From NCBI RefSeq assembly GCF_029510815.1, contig NZ_CP120360.1, forward strand, positions 3,100,001 to 3,164,000: DNA of 64,000 bases, written 5' to 3'. This document shows positions 26,401 to 34,932 of this stretch, piece by piece. The translations under genes and the position numbers were made by a program. The number at the start of each line of letters is the position of its first letter. Position 1 is the first letter of the stretch. A model generated the notes under the pieces. That model did no database searches. It was given only the letters and a program-made list of their open reading frames with translations, and was not told the origin of the DNA. Origin of the DNA: Janibacter sp. DB-40 (GTDB taxonomy: Bacteria > Actinomycetota > Actinomycetes > Actinomycetales > Dermatophilaceae).

Positions 26401-26952
26401 GCCGTCGACGGCGTCCACGGGATGCACCACGTCGACGTCACCTACTCACGGCTCGGCCCCAAGCAGGAGATCGGCTCGTGGATCCGGCTGCTCGCCCTGA
26501 CCGCGGCCGGGCAGGAGGACGAGCCGTGGATGGCCTCCGCGCTGGGCAAGGGCTCGAAGGGCTCGGTCGCCCGCACCACCCGCGGCCCCCTGCCGCTCGC
26601 GGCGGCCCGCTCCCACCTGACAGCCCTCGTCGACCTCTACGCCCTCGGGCAGACCACCGCGCTGCCGCTGCCGGTCAAGACCGCCCGCGCCTGGGCCGAG
26701 GTCATCGGCCGCAACCCAGCGCTCGGACAGGCGGCAACCAAGCGCGCCGAGGGCGAGTGGCTGCCCACGACCATGCGCAACGGCGGGGTCATCCCCGGGG
26801 AGCAGGACGACGCATGGTGGCAGCTCGTCCACGGGAGCAAGGCCCCCTTCGCCGCCCTGCTCGAGCCCGTCGCCGGGCCCGGCACCGACCTGGCCACCCT
26901 CGCCCCGAAGGTCTGGGGCCCGGCCGACGACAACATCGCGGGGACCGCATGA
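23482..26952 (+). CDS. recC: Exodeoxyribonuclease V subunit gamma RecC
   Basis: Chi-recognising, inactive-helicase subunit of RecBCD. The 1156-residue protein from GTG 23482 starts with LHLHRAQRTDLLAEGLGELL, shows VVVPEQGIERWLAQRL, IQVHACHGPARQVEVLREVL, RDVLIMCPDVETYAPLI, MTPMRSVPHRVVCLLGMDD and ALADLIRFFENPARGFLRGR. Two repeat-like inserts occur in frame around residues 314-343 and near residue 800, at places where the family is not conserved. It overlaps recB by ATGA, so the three subunits are translated in a coupled way. Confidence 0.96.
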   Translation: MALHLHRAQRTDLLAEGLGELLASPLPDPFAEEVVVVPEQGIERWLAQRLSHRLGTGEGGGDGVCAGVRFLRPRSLVTMLTGRDEDDPWLPQHLVWPLLEVIDAAIGEPWCAALSRHLGHGCEDEDLFEVRAGRRYSVALRLARLFHRYGQSRPTMLTDWGEGRDTAGVAGPLDEDLTWQPELWRRLVERVDAPPPDVRHRETVAALRGLGSTSRSGPALDLPERLSLFGHTRLAVTEVELLEALGLSRDVHLWLPQPSPSLWDRLTDSGASGIVPRSHDATSDLVHHPLLASLGRDSRELVRVLGSSFDVTGLRGSSLELVAPQPPVVEVGGRQRPTLDTTPPTTVLGWLQSDLREDHVPDATEQAARSVPDADRSIQVHACHGPARQVEVLREVLVGLLEDDPTLEPRDVLIMCPDVETYAPLIGAAFGLGDHGTDAEGVDTHPAHRLRVRLADRSLRVTNPLLDVADRVVALAGGRLTASEVLDLAATEPVRRRFAIGDEDLETLTTWVGDSGIRWGYDQEHRAPFRMEVEHQGTWRFGLDRLLLGVAVSADGPLQVGDVMPLDDVGSGSVDLVGRVTEMLERIGSGLDTLEGARTAGEWMSGLTETVLSLTDVPLRDRWQVGDLQRTLARAARHADDGSGATLRLADVRVLLADQLAGRPSRASFRTGGLTVCTMTPMRSVPHRVVCLLGMDDDSFPRQQSLDGDDVLARVPLTGERDARSEDRQLLLDAVLAARERLVIAYTGADEHSGQPCPPAVPLGELIDAARETTSAPLEVVEHPLQPFDARNLEPGALGGSRSPGSTGSPEPFTFDRSALAAARASHGERTPPGRLLTAPLPATAIEDVALADLIRFFENPARGFLRGRLQVGVSHEAEEVSDRLPIDLDGLQKWAIGERTLRARLAGEDAHDIYRAELLRGELPPAGLGEIALEEIGRQVEQLMAQVAQGPADPVRTVDIEVPLPGGRRLTGAVDGVHGMHHVDVTYSRLGPKQEIGSWIRLLALTAAGQEDEPWMASALGKGSKGSVARTTRGPLPLAAARSHLTALVDLYALGQTTALPLPVKTARAWAEVIGRNPALGQAATKRAEGEWLPTTMRNGGVIPGEQDDAWWQLVHGSKAPFAALLEPVAGPGTDLATLAPKVWGPADDNIAGTA
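24421..24507. repeat. REP-like palindromic inserts inside recC
   Basis: CTTCGAGGCTCCT at 24421 and CGTCGCACCTCAG ending at 24456 match, in reverse complement, the repeat inside recD near 31.4 kb, with extra bases between the halves. Immediately after it, GGTGGTTGAGG (24462) and CCCTCGACACCACC (ending 24507) flank a perfect GGCCGT-CA-ACGGCC palindrome at 24478-24491. The translated stretch has no conserved RecC sequence, suggesting dispersed palindromic repeats that landed in frame. Confidence 0.5.
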
Positions 26953-29900
26953 CCGCACTGACCCCCTTCGACATCGCCGCGGACCTGCCCACCGGCACGG
27001 TCCTGCTCGAGGCGAGCGCCGGCACCGGCAAGACGTGGACGATCGGCGCCCTCGTGGCCCGCTACATCGCCGGGGGCACACCGTTGGAGGACATGCTCGT
27101 CATCACCTTCGGGCGGGCCGCCTCCCGTGAGATGCGCGAGCGCGTGCGCGAGCACCTGCGGCACGTCCACCGGCACGTCGCCGACCCCGACCTCCCCAGC
27201 GCCGACCCGGTCGTGGCCCTGCTGCGGGACGGCACCCCCGACGAGGTGGCCCTCGTGGAGCGTCGGCTGCGGGTCGCACTGACCCACTTCGACGCGGCGA
27301 CGATCGCCACGACCCACCAGTTCTGCCAACTCGTGCTGCGCGGCCTCGGCGTGGCCGGCGACTCCGACCCGCACTCGCGGCTCGTGGAGGACCTGTCCGA
27401 CCTGCGCGACGAGGTCGTCGACGACCTGTACGTGCGCGGCTTCGCCGGTGGGGGCGAGCCGGCCTTCAGCCGGGCCCGTGCCGGCGAGATCGCCCGCGCG
27501 GTCACCGAGAACCCCCACGCCGTCCTCGACCCGAGCGCCCTCGACGACGGGACCGCAGACGCACGGATGCTGCGCTTCGCCCACCTCGTGCGCGAGGAGC
27601 TCGACCGGCGCAAGCGCCGCCTCGGGGTGCTCGGCTACGACGACCTGCTCTCCCACCTGGCCGACGCCCTCGAGGACGAGGACTCCCCCGCCCGCGAGCG
27701 GATGCGCCACCGGTGGAAGGTCGTGCTGGTCGACGAGTTCCAGGACACCGACCCGGTGCAGTGGCAGGTCCTCGACCGGGCCTTCTCCGGGCACAGCACG
27801 CTCGTGCTCATCGGTGACCCCAAGCAGGCGATCTACGGCTTCCGCGGGGGCGACGTCGACACCTACCTCACGGCCTCCGCCGGCGCCGCCACCAAGCACA
27901 CCCTCGGGGTCAACCACCGCTCCGACGCGCCCCTCGTGCGCAGCCTCGGCGTCCTGCTGGGCGGGGCGGAGCTCGGCGACCCGGGCATCGTCGTGCACCC
28001 GGTCAGCGCGGCGCAGGAGGGCTCCCGCCTGGGCACCGCCGACGGCACCGCCCCCGACGGGATGCTCTCCCCGGTGCGGCTGCGCACCATCACCACGGGG
28101 CGCGCCCTGCCCGCCGGGGCGCGCTCGGTGGCGATCGGCGCCGTGCGCCCACTCGTCGCCGCGGACTGCGCCGCGGAGATCACCCGGCTGCTCGCCGGGG
28201 GCACGACCTTCGACGGGCGCGCGCTGCGCGCCGGCGACGTGGCCGTCCTGGCCCACACCCGCAACCAGCTCGACCAGGTGCGCCGGGCCCTGACCGAGGT
28301 CGGGCTGCGCTCGGTCATCGTCTCCAGCGACAGCATCTTCTCCTCCCCCGCAGCAGCCGCCTGGCTGACCCTGCTCGAGGCGATGGAGCTGTCCCACCGC
28401 CCCGAGCGCGTCCGTGCGGCGGCGCTGACCCCCTTCGTCGGGACGGATGCCGCCGCCCTCGACGCGGGCGGGGACGACCTCACCGACGAGGTCGCCCACC
28501 GGATGCGCACGTGGGCCGGGCTGCTCGCCCGCCGCGGGGTCGCCGCGGTCCTCGCCGCGGCCAGCGCCGACGGGCTCGACGCACGGGTCCTGGCACGGAC
28601 CGACGGCGAGCGGCTGCTGACCGACCTGCGCCACGTCGGCGAGACGCTGCACCAGCGCGTGGTCACCGAGGGGGACGGCCTGGCGTCGCTGACGGCCTGG
28701 CTGCGCGAGCGGATCGGTGCCGCCCGCAAGGAGGAGCGGGCCCGTCGCCTCGACAGCGACGCCGACGCCGTGCACCTCGCGACGATCCACTCGAGCAAGG
28801 GCCTGCAGTACCCGGTCGTCATGCTCCCCTTCGTCGCCGACCGGTGGCTGCCCACGCCGGACACGCTCCACTTCCACCGCGAGGACCGCACCCGGTGCCT
28901 CGACATCGGCATCCGCTCCGACGAGGGGCGCGCCGACCGCCTCCAGCGCGCCACCGCCGAGGCGAGCGGCGAGTCGCTGCGCCTGCTCTACGTCGCGATG
29001 ACCCGGGCGCAGAGCCAGGTCGTCCTCTGGTGGTTCCCGTCCGCGCAGAACACCTCGCCGTCCCCGCTGCACCGGCTGCTCCTGGGACGCGCCCCCGGCC
29101 AGGGTCCGGTGCCGGCCACCCACCCCGTCCCCGGCGACGGCACCCTGAGGACCCAGCTGGAGGAGTGGGAGCGTCGCGGGGCGCTGCGCGTGGAGCTCGT
29201 CGACGAGCCCACCGCCGTGCCGGTCGCGGCGCCCGCCCCGGTGAGGGACCTGTCCGTGCGCTCCTTCACCCGCAGCATCGACACGCAGTGGCGTCGCACC
29301 TCCTACACGGCGCTCACCCGCGCGATGGACGAGATGCCCCGGTCGGCGGAGGAGCTCGTCGTCAGCGAGCCCGCGGCGACCGACCGCCAGGACGACGAGG
29401 GGAGTACCCCGCTCGCCCCCGTACGGGGGCCACGTTCGCCCCCTTCGTGGGGGGCGAGTCCGGTCCTGCGCCCGTGGGCGGGGACGAGGAGGCCGCTGCT
29501 CCCACCGACGGGGACGACGAAGGGGGTCACCTCCCCTCGCCGATGGCCGAGCTGCCGGTCGGCGCCGGGTTCGGCTCGCTCGTGCACGCCGTGCTGGAGG
29601 AGGCCCACGTCGCGGCTCGCGACCTGCTCGCGGAGCTGCGGACGCACATCGAGGAGCAGGTCATCCACTGGCCCGTCCCCGACCTGGACCGGGACACCCT
29701 CGCCGAGGCGCTCGTCGACGTCATCGACACCCCGCTCGGTCCGCTGGCGCCGGGGACGACGCTGCGCGACATCGGCAGCCACGACCGGCTGTGCGAGATG
29801 GACTTCGAGCTGCCGCTCGGGGGTGGGGACGCCGCGTCCGACGCCACCGACCAGGCCCGGCTCGGCGACCTCGCCACGCTCATGCGCGCGCACCTGCCCG

Positions 29901-30376
29901 ACGACGACCCGGTGCTGCCCTTCGCCGACGTCCTCGACGACCCGCTGCTCGGGGACCAGGCACTGCGCGGCTACCTCACCGGGTCCGTCGACGTCGTCCT
30001 GCGCGTCGGGGGGCGCCATCTCGTCGTCGACTACAAGACGAACTGGCTCGGCCCCGTCGACACCCCGTTGACCACCGGGCACTACGACGCAGACGCCCTG
30101 CGCGAGGCGATGACCCACTCCTCCTACCCGCTCCAGGCGATCCTCTACGGGGTGGTCCTCCACCGCTTCCTGCGCTGGCGCCAGCCCGGGTACGACCCGC
30201 AGGAGCACTTCGGCGGGGTGCTCTACCTGTACCTGCGCGGGATGGCCGGGGAGCGGACGCCCGTCATCGACGGCCACCCGACGGGCGTCTTCTCCTGGCA
30301 GCCCCCGATCGCCCTGGTCGAGGCCGTCTCCGACCTGCTCGACGGGCGCCGGCCCGGGACGGAGGGCCCACGATGA
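26949..30376 (+). CDS. recB: Exodeoxyribonuclease V subunit beta RecB, frameshifted
   Basis: Helicase-nuclease subunit of RecBCD. The N-terminal part in one frame has Walker A LEASAGTGKTWTIGALV, motif II KVVLVDEFQDTDPVQW, GDPKQAIYGFRGGD, IHSSKGLQYPVVMLPF and LLYVAMTRAQSQVVLWW. At about 29,410-29,455 (near residue 824) the coding signal moves to another frame, which continues with FGSLVHAVLEEAHVAA and the nuclease motif HLVVDYKTNWLGPV and stops at 30376 overlapping recD. The first frame stays open to 30071 but is nonsense there. One missing base in a run of C or G would restore a roughly 1142-residue RecB. Either a sequencing indel or a recent mutation; the intact nuclease motif argues for the former or for recency. 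Confidence 0.88.
29412..29458. repeat. Palindromic, homopolymer-rich insert at the recB frameshift
   Basis: CTCGCCCCC (29412-29420) and GGGGGCGAG (29450-29458) form an inverted repeat. Inside is a 14-base palindrome CCCCCGTACGGGGG (29416-29429) and further runs of five C and six G. The coding frame changes within this stretch, which lies in the low-conservation linker between the RecB helicase and nuclease parts. Confidence 0.5.
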
Positions 30377-32226
30377 CGACGATCGAGCAGGACCGATACG
30401 ACCGCCGGTTGGCCCTGGGCGCCACCGGCGAGCTGGCCGACCTCAACACCGTCGGCGTCATCGAGGCGGCCGACGTGCACGTCGCCACGCGCTTGGCCCA
30501 GCTCGTCGAGGAGGGTGACGACCTGGCCCGGGTGACGCTCGCGCTCGTGGTGCGCGCGGCCCGCGAGGGGTCGACGAGCCTGGACCCCGAGCATGCCCGC
30601 GAGCTGCTCACCGAGAGCCGCGAGGGTGTCGAGGAGCCGCCGGTCATCCCGATCGAGCTGCCGTCGACGCAGGAGTGGCTACGGCGTGTGGCCGACAGCG
30701 CGCTCGCGGGTGCCGGGGTGCTGCGCGTCGAGCACGCACTCGTCTACCTCGACCGCTACCACCGGGAGGAGGTGCAGGTCGCGCAGGACCTCGCCCGTCG
30801 TGCCGCCACCCCTGCGCCGGCCGTGGACGAGGCGATGCTCGAGGCCGGGCTGGAGCGGGTCTTCCCCGGCGCCAGCTGGACCGAGCAGCGCGATGCGGTG
30901 CGCACCGCCGTCGGGCGCCTGACCACCGTGCTCGCGGGCGGACCCGGTACCGGCAAGACCTCGACCGTCGCCGGCCTGCTCACCCTGCTGCTCGAGCAGG
31001 CAGCGGGCGCCGGTCGCCGCCCGCGCATCGCCCTCGCGGCACCGACCGGCAAGGCGGCGGCCCGCCTGCGCGAGTCCGTCCTCGGCTCCCTCGAGGCCCT
31101 CTCCATGCAGGACCGCGAGCGCCTGGGCACCGACATCGAGGCCGTGACCGTCCACCGCCTGCTCGGGTGGCGGCCCGACAGCAGCAACCGCTTCCGTCGG
31201 GGACGCGGCAACCCACTCCCCCACGACATCGTCGTCGTCGACGAGGCGTCGATGCTCTCCCTGACGATGACGGCCCGCCTGCTGGAGGCACTGCGGCCCT
31301 CCGCTCGACTGCTGCTCGTCGGCGACCCCGACCAGCTCGCCTCCGTCGAAGCCGGCGCGGTGCTCGCGGACCTCGTCGCCGGTTACGGCGAAGGCGGTGT
31401 CCTGAGGTGCGACGAAGGCGGTGCCCTGAGGTGCGACGAAGGAGCCTCGAAGGGAGCCGCGAAGGGCGGTGACAGCCCGGTCGCGCGGTTGCGCACCTCG
31501 CACCGCTTCGGCAAGGAGATCGGCGCCCTGGCAGAAGCGGTGCGGGTCGGCGACGCCGACGGGGCGATCGCCATCCTCGCCGCGTCGAGGGAGGGCGGAC
31601 CGGTGCAGCACGTCGAGGTCGAACACGTGCTCGACGCCGACGAGGCACTGCGACCACGACTGCTGGACCAGGCGAAACGGCTGCGGACGCTGGCCCTCGA
31701 CGGCGCCCACCCGGCGGCCCTGCGCGAGCTGGGTGAGCACCGGTTGCTGTGCGCCCATCGCGACGGACCGTGGGGCGTCGGCCCGTGGAACGACCGGGTC
31801 GAGCGCTGGCTCGCCGAGGCGACCGGGGAGCACGGCCGCCACCAGCTGGGTCGGCCGCTGCTCGTGACCGCGAACGACCGCGGACTCGGGCTCTTCAACG
31901 GCGACACCGGCGTGATGTCGTTGCGTGAGGGCCGCGTCGTCGGGGTCTTCGGGGAGCCGGAGGCCCCGCAGGTGCACGCCGCGACCTCGCTCGCGGACGT
32001 CGAAACCGCCTACGCCATGACGATCCACAAGAGCCAGGGCAGCCAGGCGACGTCCGTGACCGTGCTCCTGCCCGACGCCGACTCGCGGCTGCTCACCCGC
32101 GAGCTGCTCTACACCGCGATCACGCGTGCGCAGAAGTCGGTCGTCCTGGTCGGCTCTGAGGAGGCGATCCGCGCCGCGATCACCCGCCGTACCCAGCGTG
32201 CGACCGGGCTGCGGCACCGCTTGTGA
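30373..32226 (+). CDS. recD: Exodeoxyribonuclease V subunit alpha RecD
   Basis: The 5'-3' helicase subunit of RecBCD, 617 residues, typical length. Seen: VLAGGPGTGKTSTVAGLL (Walker A, near residue 193), ALAAPTGKAAARLRESV, DIVVVDEASMLSLTMTARLL (Walker B), LLLVGDPDQLASVEAGAVLAD, YAMTIHKSQGSQATSVTVLL and ELLYTAITRAQKSVVLVGS. Between motif III and the SHRFG segment lies a Gly/Glu-rich insert with two copies of LRCDEG encoded by a direct repeat. ATG 30373 overlaps the recB stop by ATGA, which supports that the shifted recB frame is the real one. Confidence 0.96.
   Translation: MTTIEQDRYDRRLALGATGELADLNTVGVIEAADVHVATRLAQLVEEGDDLARVTLALVVRAAREGSTSLDPEHARELLTESREGVEEPPVIPIELPSTQEWLRRVADSALAGAGVLRVEHALVYLDRYHREEVQVAQDLARRAATPAPAVDEAMLEAGLERVFPGASWTEQRDAVRTAVGRLTTVLAGGPGTGKTSTVAGLLTLLLEQAAGAGRRPRIALAAPTGKAAARLRESVLGSLEALSMQDRERLGTDIEAVTVHRLLGWRPDSSNRFRRGRGNPLPHDIVVVDEASMLSLTMTARLLEALRPSARLLLVGDPDQLASVEAGAVLADLVAGYGEGGVLRCDEGGALRCDEGASKGAAKGGDSPVARLRTSHRFGKEIGALAEAVRVGDADGAIAILAASREGGPVQHVEVEHVLDADEALRPRLLDQAKRLRTLALDGAHPAALRELGEHRLLCAHRDGPWGVGPWNDRVERWLAEATGEHGRHQLGRPLLVTANDRGLGLFNGDTGVMSLREGRVVGVFGEPEAPQVHAATSLADVETAYAMTIHKSQGSQATSVTVLLPDADSRLLTRELLYTAITRAQKSVVLVGSEEAIRAAITRRTQRATGLRHRL
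31388..31463. repeat. Direct repeat / REP-like insert inside recD
   Basis: A 24-base unit starting GAAGGCGGTG and ending TGAGGTGCGAC is repeated twice in tandem with one mismatch, then continues as GAAGGAGCCTCGAAGGG. The TGAGGTGCGACGAAGGAGCC portion is the reverse complement of the element in recC at 24.42 kb. The insert is in frame and adds about 25 residues in a variable loop of RecD. Confidence 0.5.
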
Positions 32227-32289
32227 CCTGACGCCGTGGCACGCGCTCAGCCTCCGCTGCACCCCCGGGTCGTGCGCCCGGCCACTCGG

Positions 32290-32781
32290 TCAGGCCGGCT
32301 CGGCGTGCAGCACGCGGAAGCGCTCGAGGACGACGGGCATGTCCCGCGCGAAGCCCCGGTCGTGGCTCGCGTTCTCGGTGAAGAAGTCCTCGTGGACCCG
32401 ACGCCAGTGGGCCAGGGTCCGATCACCCTCCCCCTCCGCATGCGCGTGCTCCTCGTCGACCTCGTCGAAGGGGGCCGTGCGCACATCGGTGGTCACGACG
32501 AGGGCCCGCGGAGTCCCGGCGCTGTCGACGACGATGCCCAGGGTGCCCGGCGTCGGCAGGTCCTCCCCCTCGGCCTCGTAGTCCCACAGGGCCGAGGACG
32601 TGGCGGTCTTCGTTCCGTCGAGCACGAGGGCGAGCAGCTCGTCGGCCTGCTCGGGCGTCGCACCGAAGGCCCAGGCCGGGGGCCGCAGCGTCGCGAGGAC
32701 GCTCTCACCCATGTACGAGCTCACGGTCGCCAGCCTGGCGTGCTGCTGCGCGCGCTCCCAGAAGGCCTCGATGTCATCCAT
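32290..32781 (-). CDS. ASCH domain-containing protein
   Basis: A 163-residue protein with an N-terminal helical stretch (DDIEAFWERAQQHARLATVS) and an ASCH (PUA-like, RNA-binding) fold: FGATPEQADELLALVLDGTK, TATSSALWDYEAEGEDLPTP, PRALVVTTDVRTAPFDEVDE and RVHEDFFTENASHDRGFARD. The GxKxAT-type segment GTKTATSS is the family signature. ATG 32781 preferred to GTG 32787. Such proteins occur as single genes with no fixed partner; the role is not known. Confidence 0.88.
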   Translation of the reverse strand: MDDIEAFWERAQQHARLATVSSYMGESVLATLRPPAWAFGATPEQADELLALVLDGTKTATSSALWDYEAEGEDLPTPGTLGIVVDSAGTPRALVVTTDVRTAPFDEVDEEHAHAEGEGDRTLAHWRRVHEDFFTENASHDRGFARDMPVVLERFRVLHAEPA

Positions 32782-32834
32782 GCCCACATCCTGCCGGTTC
32801 GATACCTCTGCGCGTGCCGCAGTGCGCTGGAATT

Positions 32835-32920
32835 CGCAGGAGCCTAAGCAGTTGCGACCGGGAAGGCGCAGGAGCCTAAGCAGTTGCGGCCGGGAGACCG
32901 CAGGAGCCTAAGCAGTTGCG
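32835..32920. repeat. Three 22-base repeats with 32-base period
   Basis: Three identical copies at 32835-32856, 32867-32888 and 32899-32920, each beginning CGCAGGAGCC and ending AAGCAGTTGCG, separated by two related 10-base spacers (ACCGGGAAGG, GCCGGGAGAC). The ends CGCA/TGCG are self-complementary. The core CCTAAGCAGTTGCG matches the reverse complement of the repeats at 52.15-52.26 kb. They fill the gap between the ASCH gene and the ABC transporter permease end; terminator or REP function is possible. Confidence 0.75.
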
Positions 32921-32970
32921 AAGGGGGAACGGCTGGCCTGCCGGATCGTCCGTCGAACCGCGGCCGGCGA

Positions 32971-33798
32971 TCAGCGCAGGACGGTGCGCTGGTAGGTCCG
33001 GATCGACAGCGGCACGAAGATCGCCATGATCAGCAGGATCCAGCCGAGCGTGTAGATCTCGGCGTGCTGCAGGGCCCACGTGTACTCGGCCGCCTCACGC
33101 GCCGCCTCGGCGGTCATCCCCGTGTCGGCGAGTGCCCCGAGGTTGCCGAAGTTGTCCCGCACTGCGTGCGTGAGCGTCGAGATCGGGTTCCACCCGGCGA
33201 AGGTCCGCAGCGCGGCAGGGAGCCGCTCGGCGGGCACGAAGGTGTTGGCGATGAAGGTCAGCGGGAAGATGATGATGAAGGAGGCATTGCCCACGACCTC
33301 GGGGGTGCGCACCTTCAGCCCGACCCAGGCCATCACCCAGCTGATCGCGTAGGCGAAGAGGAGCAGCAGCAGCGTCGCGACGACGGCGTCGAGGATGCCG
33401 TCACGGATCCGCCAGCCGATGAGCAGCCCGGTGATCCCCATGACCAGCAGCGAGATGACGTTGTTGACGACGTCGGACAGGGTGCGACCGATGAGGACGG
33501 CACCCGGATGCATCGGCAGCGTGCGGAATCGGTCGATGACCCCCTTCTGCATGTCCTCGGCCATGCCGAAGCCGGTGAAGGTCCCACCGAAGACGACCGT
33601 CTGGGCGAAGATGCCGGCCATGAGGAACTCGCGGTAGCCGTCGGAGTTGCCCTGCGTCAGGGCACCGAAGACGAAGCCGAAGAGCAGCACGAACATGATC
33701 GGTTGGAGGGTGGTGAAGACGAGCAGGTCGGGCACGCGTCGCAGCTTGATGATGTTGCGCCGGACGATCGTCCAGGAGTCGCTCACGAGGTGGGTCAT
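32971..33798 (-). CDS. ABC-2 type transporter permease (DrrB-like)
   Basis: A 275-residue permease with six predicted membrane segments (LVFTTLQPIMFVLLFGFVFG, FLMAGIFAQTVVFGGTFTGF, VVNNVISLLVMGITGLLIGW, ILDAVVATLLLLLFAYAISW, ASFIIIFPLTFIANTFV, ILLIMAIFVPLSI) and the ABC-2 signature around MAEDMQKGVIDRFRTLPM. It overlaps the ATPase gene by ATGA, forming an exporter of the daunorubicin-resistance type. The substrate could be a drug, lipid or secondary metabolite. Confidence 0.92.
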   Translation of the reverse strand: MTHLVSDSWTIVRRNIIKLRRVPDLLVFTTLQPIMFVLLFGFVFGALTQGNSDGYREFLMAGIFAQTVVFGGTFTGFGMAEDMQKGVIDRFRTLPMHPGAVLIGRTLSDVVNNVISLLVMGITGLLIGWRIRDGILDAVVATLLLLLFAYAISWVMAWVGLKVRTPEVVGNASFIIIFPLTFIANTFVPAERLPAALRTFAGWNPISTLTHAVRDNFGNLGALADTGMTAEAAREAAEYTWALQHAEIYTLGWILLIMAIFVPLSIRTYQRTVLR

Positions 33799-34769
33799 GC
33801 GCTCTCCTGCTGGGTCTCGGTCTCGTCCTCGGCGTGGTGACCGGTGAGGGAGAGGAACGCGTCATCCAGCGTCGGGCGACGGATCCCGATGTCCTGCACG
33901 GTGATCCCCTCCCGCCCGAGCCGGCCGACGGCGTCGACGAGGGCGGTGGTGCCGTTGCTGATCGCGACGTTCAGCGTGCGGGTGTGCTCGTCGACGTCGA
34001 CGTCGCCGACCCCGACGGACGCGAGCGTGGTGGCCGCGTCGCCGACGCGGGTCTCGTCCTCGACGGTGACGGTCAGCCGCTCGCCCCCCACCTGTGCCTT
34101 CAGCTGGTCGGCGGTGCCCTGGGCGATGATCCGGCCCTGGTCGATGACGACGATGTCGTCGGCGAGGAAGTCGGCCTCCTCGAGGTACTGCGTCGTCAGC
34201 AGCACCGTCGTGCCGGACCCGACGAGGTCACGGATGACCTCCCACATGTCCCCGCGTGAGCGCGGGTCCAGGCCGGTGGTCGGCTCGTCGAGGAAGACCA
34301 CCGGCGGCCGCGTGACGAGCGCGCCGGCGAGGTCGAGGCGTCGCCGCATGCCGCCGGAGTAGGTCTTCGCCGGGCGGTCGGCCGCGTCGTCGAGGCTGAA
34401 GTCGGTGAGCAGCTCGCCCGCGCGACGACGCGCCGCTGCGCCACCCACGTGGTAGAGCCGCCCGATCATCTCGAGGTTCTCCCGGCCGGTGAGGTACTCG
34501 TCCACGGCGGCGTACTGCCCGGCCACACCGATGCGCGAGCGCACCGCGAGGGGGTCGGCGACGACGTCGATGCCGGCGACCCGGGCGCTGCCGGAGTCCG
34601 GCCGGATGAGCGTGGAGAGGATGCGCACCGCCGTCGTCTTGCCGGCGCCGTTGGGCCCCAGGACCCCCAGCACGCTCCCCGCCGGTACGGACAGGTCGAT
34701 GCCCCGCAGGGCCCGGACCTGCCCATAGGTCTTCGTCAGGCCCTCGGCCTCGATCGCTGCATCACCCAC
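33795..34769 (-). CDS. ABC transporter ATP-binding protein (DrrA-like)
   Basis: Nucleotide-binding partner of the downstream permease, about 324 residues. Walker [19 protein letters not shown]-loop region [20 protein letters not shown], signature [18 protein letters not shown], Walker [19 protein letters not shown], then the DrrA-type C-terminal domain ending in [18 protein letters not shown]. The exact start is uncertain: GTG 34769 gives the compact family N-terminus ([11 protein letters not shown]), while a TTG at 34778 has a better purine-rich upstream. Confidence 0.92.
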   Translation of the reverse strand: MGDAAIEAEGLTKTYGQVRALRGIDLSVPAGSVLGVLGPNGAGKTTAVRILSTLIRPDSGSARVAGIDVVADPLAVRSRIGVAGQYAAVDEYLTGRENLEMIGRLYHVGGAAARRRAGELLTDFSLDDAADRPAKTYSGGMRRRLDLAGALVTRPPVVFLDEPTTGLDPRSRGDMWEVIRDLVGSGTTVLLTTQYLEEADFLADDIVVIDQGRIIAQGTADQLKAQVGGERLTVTVEDETRVGDAATTLASVGVGDVDVDEHTRTLNVAISNGTTALVDAVGRLGREGITVQDIGIRRPTLDDAFLSLTGHHAEDETETQQESA

Positions 34770-34839
34770 GATCGGCAAGGCTATTGCAGTCCACCGACGG
34801 CCCCAACCCGATTTTCCGTGCGGCGCCACGACAGAAGAG

Positions 34840-34881
34840 GCCGCCTCCCCGGGGGCGGAGGAGAGCCCTCGGGGAGGCGGC
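34840..34881. terminator. Terminator hairpin downstream of the metalloprotease
   Basis: Perfect 12-base-pair stem GCCGCCTCCCCG (34840-34851) / CGGGGAGGCGGC (34870-34881) with an 18-base loop. It is 52 bases past the stop of the metalloprotease gene on the minus strand and upstream of the ABC ATPase gene on the same strand. Confidence 0.75.
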
Positions 34882-34932
34882 GGTCAACCCCCTTCGCCAT
34901 GCCGTGGCATCACCGGGCGGAGGGGGCGGTCA

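Noticed and set aside
29410..29460. Programmed -1 frameshift in recB
   Set aside because: No convincing slippery heptamer in the zero frame followed by a downstream pseudoknot; an indel in a homopolymer is simpler. Not fully excluded.
32835..32920. CRISPR-like regular spacing
   Set aside because: Only three units, spacers of just 10 bases that are similar to each other, and no cas genes.
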